From JAGQZY01 sp964588335 (GTDB lineage Bacteria > Bdellovibrionota > Bdellovibrionia > Bdellovibrionales > JAGQZY01), in contig CAZPOV010000015.1 of assembly GCA_964588335.1 (NCBI GenBank), positions 1 through 64,000 of the forward strand: 64,000 nt of DNA. The letters run 5' to 3'. Both the position numbers and the translations under genes were made by a program. A model generated the notes under the pieces. That model ran no database searches. It had not been told where the DNA came from and saw only the letters and a program-made list of their open reading frames with translations. Each line of letters begins with the position of its first letter. Within the stretch, counting starts at the first letter, position 1. Positions 61,779-64,000 of this stretch are shown here, piece after piece.

Positions 61779-62210
61779 TCACTTTTTAAGCTTACTCACC
61801 ATTTTGTTGAAGCTGGATTCAGCTTCACGAAAAAAGTCACCGTCACGCAAATGCATCTCTTGCAGCTGACCACTTTTTTCAATGGCATTGAAGGTTTGCT
61901 GCATGTGATAGACAGCTCCAGCGGTTTTATGGGTGAAGCGAAAACCGACGATCAAAAACACAACCATTGTTAAAATAAACAGGCCTCCAAACAGCATATA
62001 GACACTGCTTTGGATTTGCAGAATTTGTGCCTGCATGGCCTCGACCTCTAAGCCCTCGCCAACGAAGTGTTGGATTTGACCAAACACTTTCGTCATGGCG
62101 TAGAAGAATACAAAGGTTTGTAAAATCCCAATGGCTCCAAAAACCAGTAAAAACTTTCCTTGGTAATTAGGATTAATAAGATACCCAGTGATTTTTCGTC
62201 GATCATCCAT
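61779..62210 (-). CDS. Two-helix membrane protein with HAMP-like domain and no output
   Basis: A 143-residue protein: two membrane helices (about 20-40 and 71-92) joined by a short periplasmic loop, then a HAMP-like coiled segment (about 92-140, ending 'SSFNKMVSKLKK'). It looks like the sensor half of a chemoreceptor or kinase without its output. Such stand-alone HAMP proteins may modulate other receptors. Four bases separate it from the convergent reductase stop, and thiL lies 50 bases upstream on the same strand. Confidence 0.68.
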   Translation of the reverse strand: MDDRRKITGYLINPNYQGKFLLVFGAIGILQTFVFFYAMTKVFGQIQHFVGEGLEVEAMQAQILQIQSSVYMLFGGLFILTMVVFLIVGFRFTHKTAGAVYHMQQTFNAIEKSGQLQEMHLRDGDFFREAESSFNKMVSKLKK

Positions 62211-62260
62211 GCCTCAATGATGACAAAGAAACAGGAGGCCGACAAAGAAAACATGATGTG

Positions 62261-63220
62261 TCAAAAATGCTGAAAGGGAGTCCAATCAAAAGCAAAGGGC
62301 TTTTGGTTCTTTAAAAAAGTTAAAGTGCTTTGCGAAGATTCCTCGACAGACCCAATCACTGACAAGGGTTCCGAAAACTGCTCTTGATATCCAATAAGCA
62401 GCGAATCCAAGTGATCCTTATGGCAATTTAAAAGAAGGCGATAATCCTCGCCCCCACATAAAGACCATCGCAAGGGGTCCAATCCTCGTTTTTCACAAAA
62501 CTTCAACAGTTGAAGACTCATGGGTACCTTTTCAGATTCAATGCTGATCGCACCTTTTTTCACTCGCTTGAGGTCACTGGCTAGTCCGTCCGATAAGTCC
62601 ATCATCCCCTGCACAGCTGTCTGTTGCGCCAGCCATTGTCCCTTGGCAACTTCAAGGGGCGGACGTTTGTGGGCCTTGATCAGTGCTGGCTCATCCCAGT
62701 CATTCTCAAGGCAGTGAAATCCAGCACTGGAATCTCCGAGTGGACCTGTTACGCAAAGGACGCCCGGCTCTCCCAAGCCCTGGCGCCATTTGATTTCTTT
62801 TTTGTTGATCTCTCCCGCAATATGCAGATTAACAAAAATGGGACCGGGACTGGCCGATAAGTCACCACCTACCAAAGCCACTCCTAAAAGTTCAGCCACT
62901 TGGTAAAAGCTGTCAAAAAAGGCAGCAAATTGGTCTTCGGTCACGCTGGCTGGGACAGCCAAATTCAAGTGCGCTCTTCGGGGGCGTCCGCCCATGGCGG
63001 CTATGTCGCTGACATTGACAGCAAATGCCTTGTAGGCCAATTCTGAAAAATTAAAATCTCGGGTTCGAAAATGGACATCCTCCACCAAACAATCGGTGGT
63101 TTCAATAAGGCAGATTTCCTCTGTCAATTCCACCACACTGCAATCATCGCCGCGCCCGAGAAGCACAGGCTGTTGACTGATAGGTTTGATAAAATTTTCG
63201 ATCAGTGAAAATTCGTCCAA
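62261..63220 (-). CDS. thiL: Thiamine-monophosphate kinase
   Basis: A 319-residue PurM/SelD-like ATPase, TTG start at 63220 with AAGGA upstream. Hallmarks: 'GRGDDCSVV' near the N terminus, 'ETTDCLVEDVHF', 'VGGDLSASPGP' and 'MMDLSDGLASDL'. It phosphorylates thiamine monophosphate to the active cofactor TPP. Length is standard. Other thiamine genes are not in the window. Confidence 0.92.
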   Translation of the reverse strand: MDEFSLIENFIKPISQQPVLLGRGDDCSVVELTEEICLIETTDCLVEDVHFRTRDFNFSELAYKAFAVNVSDIAAMGGRPRRAHLNLAVPASVTEDQFAAFFDSFYQVAELLGVALVGGDLSASPGPIFVNLHIAGEINKKEIKWRQGLGEPGVLCVTGPLGDSSAGFHCLENDWDEPALIKAHKRPPLEVAKGQWLAQQTAVQGMMDLSDGLASDLKRVKKGAISIESEKVPMSLQLLKFCEKRGLDPLRWSLCGGEDYRLLLNCHKDHLDSLLIGYQEQFSEPLSVIGSVEESSQSTLTFLKNQKPFAFDWTPFQHF

Positions 63221-63409
63221 GTGTTTCCTTTTGTTTCGAACGGTAAGAAGCTGGTATACGGGGATTTCCCCTTGAACTCAACAGTAAAACAAATTCAACG
63301 ACTTAGGCGAAAGTCAGAACTGTCTAACAATATGTAAACAGTCTTTGTAATGTCTTCACCAGAAAGGGAATGTCTCGAGAATTCCATAAAAATCCGTCAT
63401 TATGCACAC

Positions 63410-64000
63410 ATGCAAAAACTATTGATTATTCCATTACTTAGTATGTGTCTCTCATCCCTTTGCCTGGCGGCCTACCCCATTCCCGATTATGAGATCGTGG
63501 TTATTGAATCGACGCCGCCACTGGTGCAATTGGATATGAGTTTAAGTCAAATCACTCGCGCTAAAGAAGAGTCTGAGTTTCAAAGATCCAAAGAAAGAGT
63601 CTATAGGGTGATCACAAAACATGTCACTCCTATGCTCAGTGGTTCTGACTTCTCAGATGGCTACAACCTTGTGAGTTTGGCCTCTGAGTTGCCGGCTCTC
63701 GATATTCTGACCGAACTTATGGGCGATGGAAACCAGCAAGCCACTGCAGGCACAGCGATGGACTTTATGGTGTTGATTTTACCGAAACGTCCTCGAGCGG
63801 CTCAGGCTGATCGCCAGATGCCCTATGCCCATTACTACTCGGAAAACAAAGCCGCTGTTATTGACAGTCGAAACGTAGGAATTCACGGCAAAGGTTATTT
63901 GGGGCCGATCAATGATCGCCTGGAAGAGACCATGCAATTTCTTTACAACCGCAATTATGTGGATCAGCAATCAAACGATCCATTTTTTGTCGGTGCATTG
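63410..64000 (+). CDS. Secreted protein, C-terminally truncated by window edge
   Basis: ATG 63410 opens a frame of 197 codons with no stop up to the window end. The N terminus is a signal peptide (MQKLLIIPLLSMCLSSLCLAA). The mature part is acidic and mixed helix/strand; no motif recognised. Ribosome site is weak. It is divergent from thiL, with 189 bases between that show no other gene. Confidence 0.7.
   Translation, partial: MQKLLIIPLLSMCLSSLCLAAYPIPDYEIVVIESTPPLVQLDMSLSQITRAKEESEFQRSKERVYRVITKHVTPMLSGSDFSDGYNLVSLASELPALDILTELMGDGNQQATAGTAMDFMVLILPKRPRAAQADRQMPYAHYYSENKAAVIDSRNVGIHGKGYLGPINDRLEETMQFLYNRNYVDQQSNDPFFVGAL

Noticed and set aside
1..64000. tRNA, rRNA, CRISPR arrays, insertion sequences, prophage genes
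   Set aside because: Looked for typical stems, repeats, transposase and phage motifs by eye; none found apart from the HNH-like fragment at the left edge.

Overview
The window is about 64 kb of gene-dense bacterial chromosome. Genes lie on both strands, mostly in short operons whose stop and start codons overlap. Most coding sequence is of moderate GC; the first ~0.6 kb is clearly AT-rich. Several features point to a Gram-negative, Bdellovibrio-like member of the Bdellovibrionota: a CarD-type RNA-polymerase-binding protein, abundant small secreted proteins and lipoproteins, secreted hydrolases (subtilisin-like protease, NUC1-type nuclease, serine esterase), outer-membrane barrels, many histidine kinases, an HD-GYP protein and sigma-54 control. 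This is inferred from gene families, not from a database search. There are no rRNA or tRNA genes, CRISPR arrays or insertion sequences.

Layout. 1-590: the end of an AT-rich accessory region with a truncated HNH-like gene. 0.6-8.3 kb: secreted proteins of unknown function, hflK-hflC, a membrane J-protein and a secreted esterase. 8.4-21.4 kb: a signalling island (PAS hybrid kinase, two receiver operons, NtrC-type activator, outer-membrane barrel fused by overlap to a hybrid kinase with HPt, an ethylene-receptor-like kinase and a zinc-protease-like lipoprotein). 21.5-29.1 kb: a coiled-coil secreted protein, a LemA/TPM operon, small secreted proteins and a dihaem peroxidase. 29.2-37.6 kb: membrane AraC regulator, comM, a long DNA hairpin, a Xer recombinase, a SpoIID-like protein, slipin, NfeD and a HolD-like protein. 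37.6-46.6 kb: barrel protein, nuclease, an RNA-like element, an OB-fold protein and an RND/TolC efflux pair. 46.7-53.7 kb: uvrC, uvrB, gltX, SGNH hydrolase and carD on one strand. 54-64 kb: subtilase, recG, HD-GYP, VTT membrane protein plus flavin disulfide reductase, HAMP-only protein, thiL and a truncated secreted protein.

The most notable content is the signalling island. Two operons, each with a stand-alone receiver, one or two HPF/RaiA-fold ('sigma-54 modulation') proteins and an exported protein, are each preceded by a near-consensus -24/-12 sigma-54 promoter (minus strand 11741-11756; plus strand 17425-17440). An NtrC-family activator and complete phosphorelay kinases lie between or beside them. 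This suggests a phosphorelay controlling ribosome-hibernation-like factors, a hypothesis not tested here. Other unusual items are an ethylene-receptor-type copper-binding sensor domain whose start codon lies in a perfect 12-bp inverted repeat, a ~140-nt structured hairpin beside the Xer gene (32100-32241), and a two-hairpin RNA or attenuator at 40912-40998.
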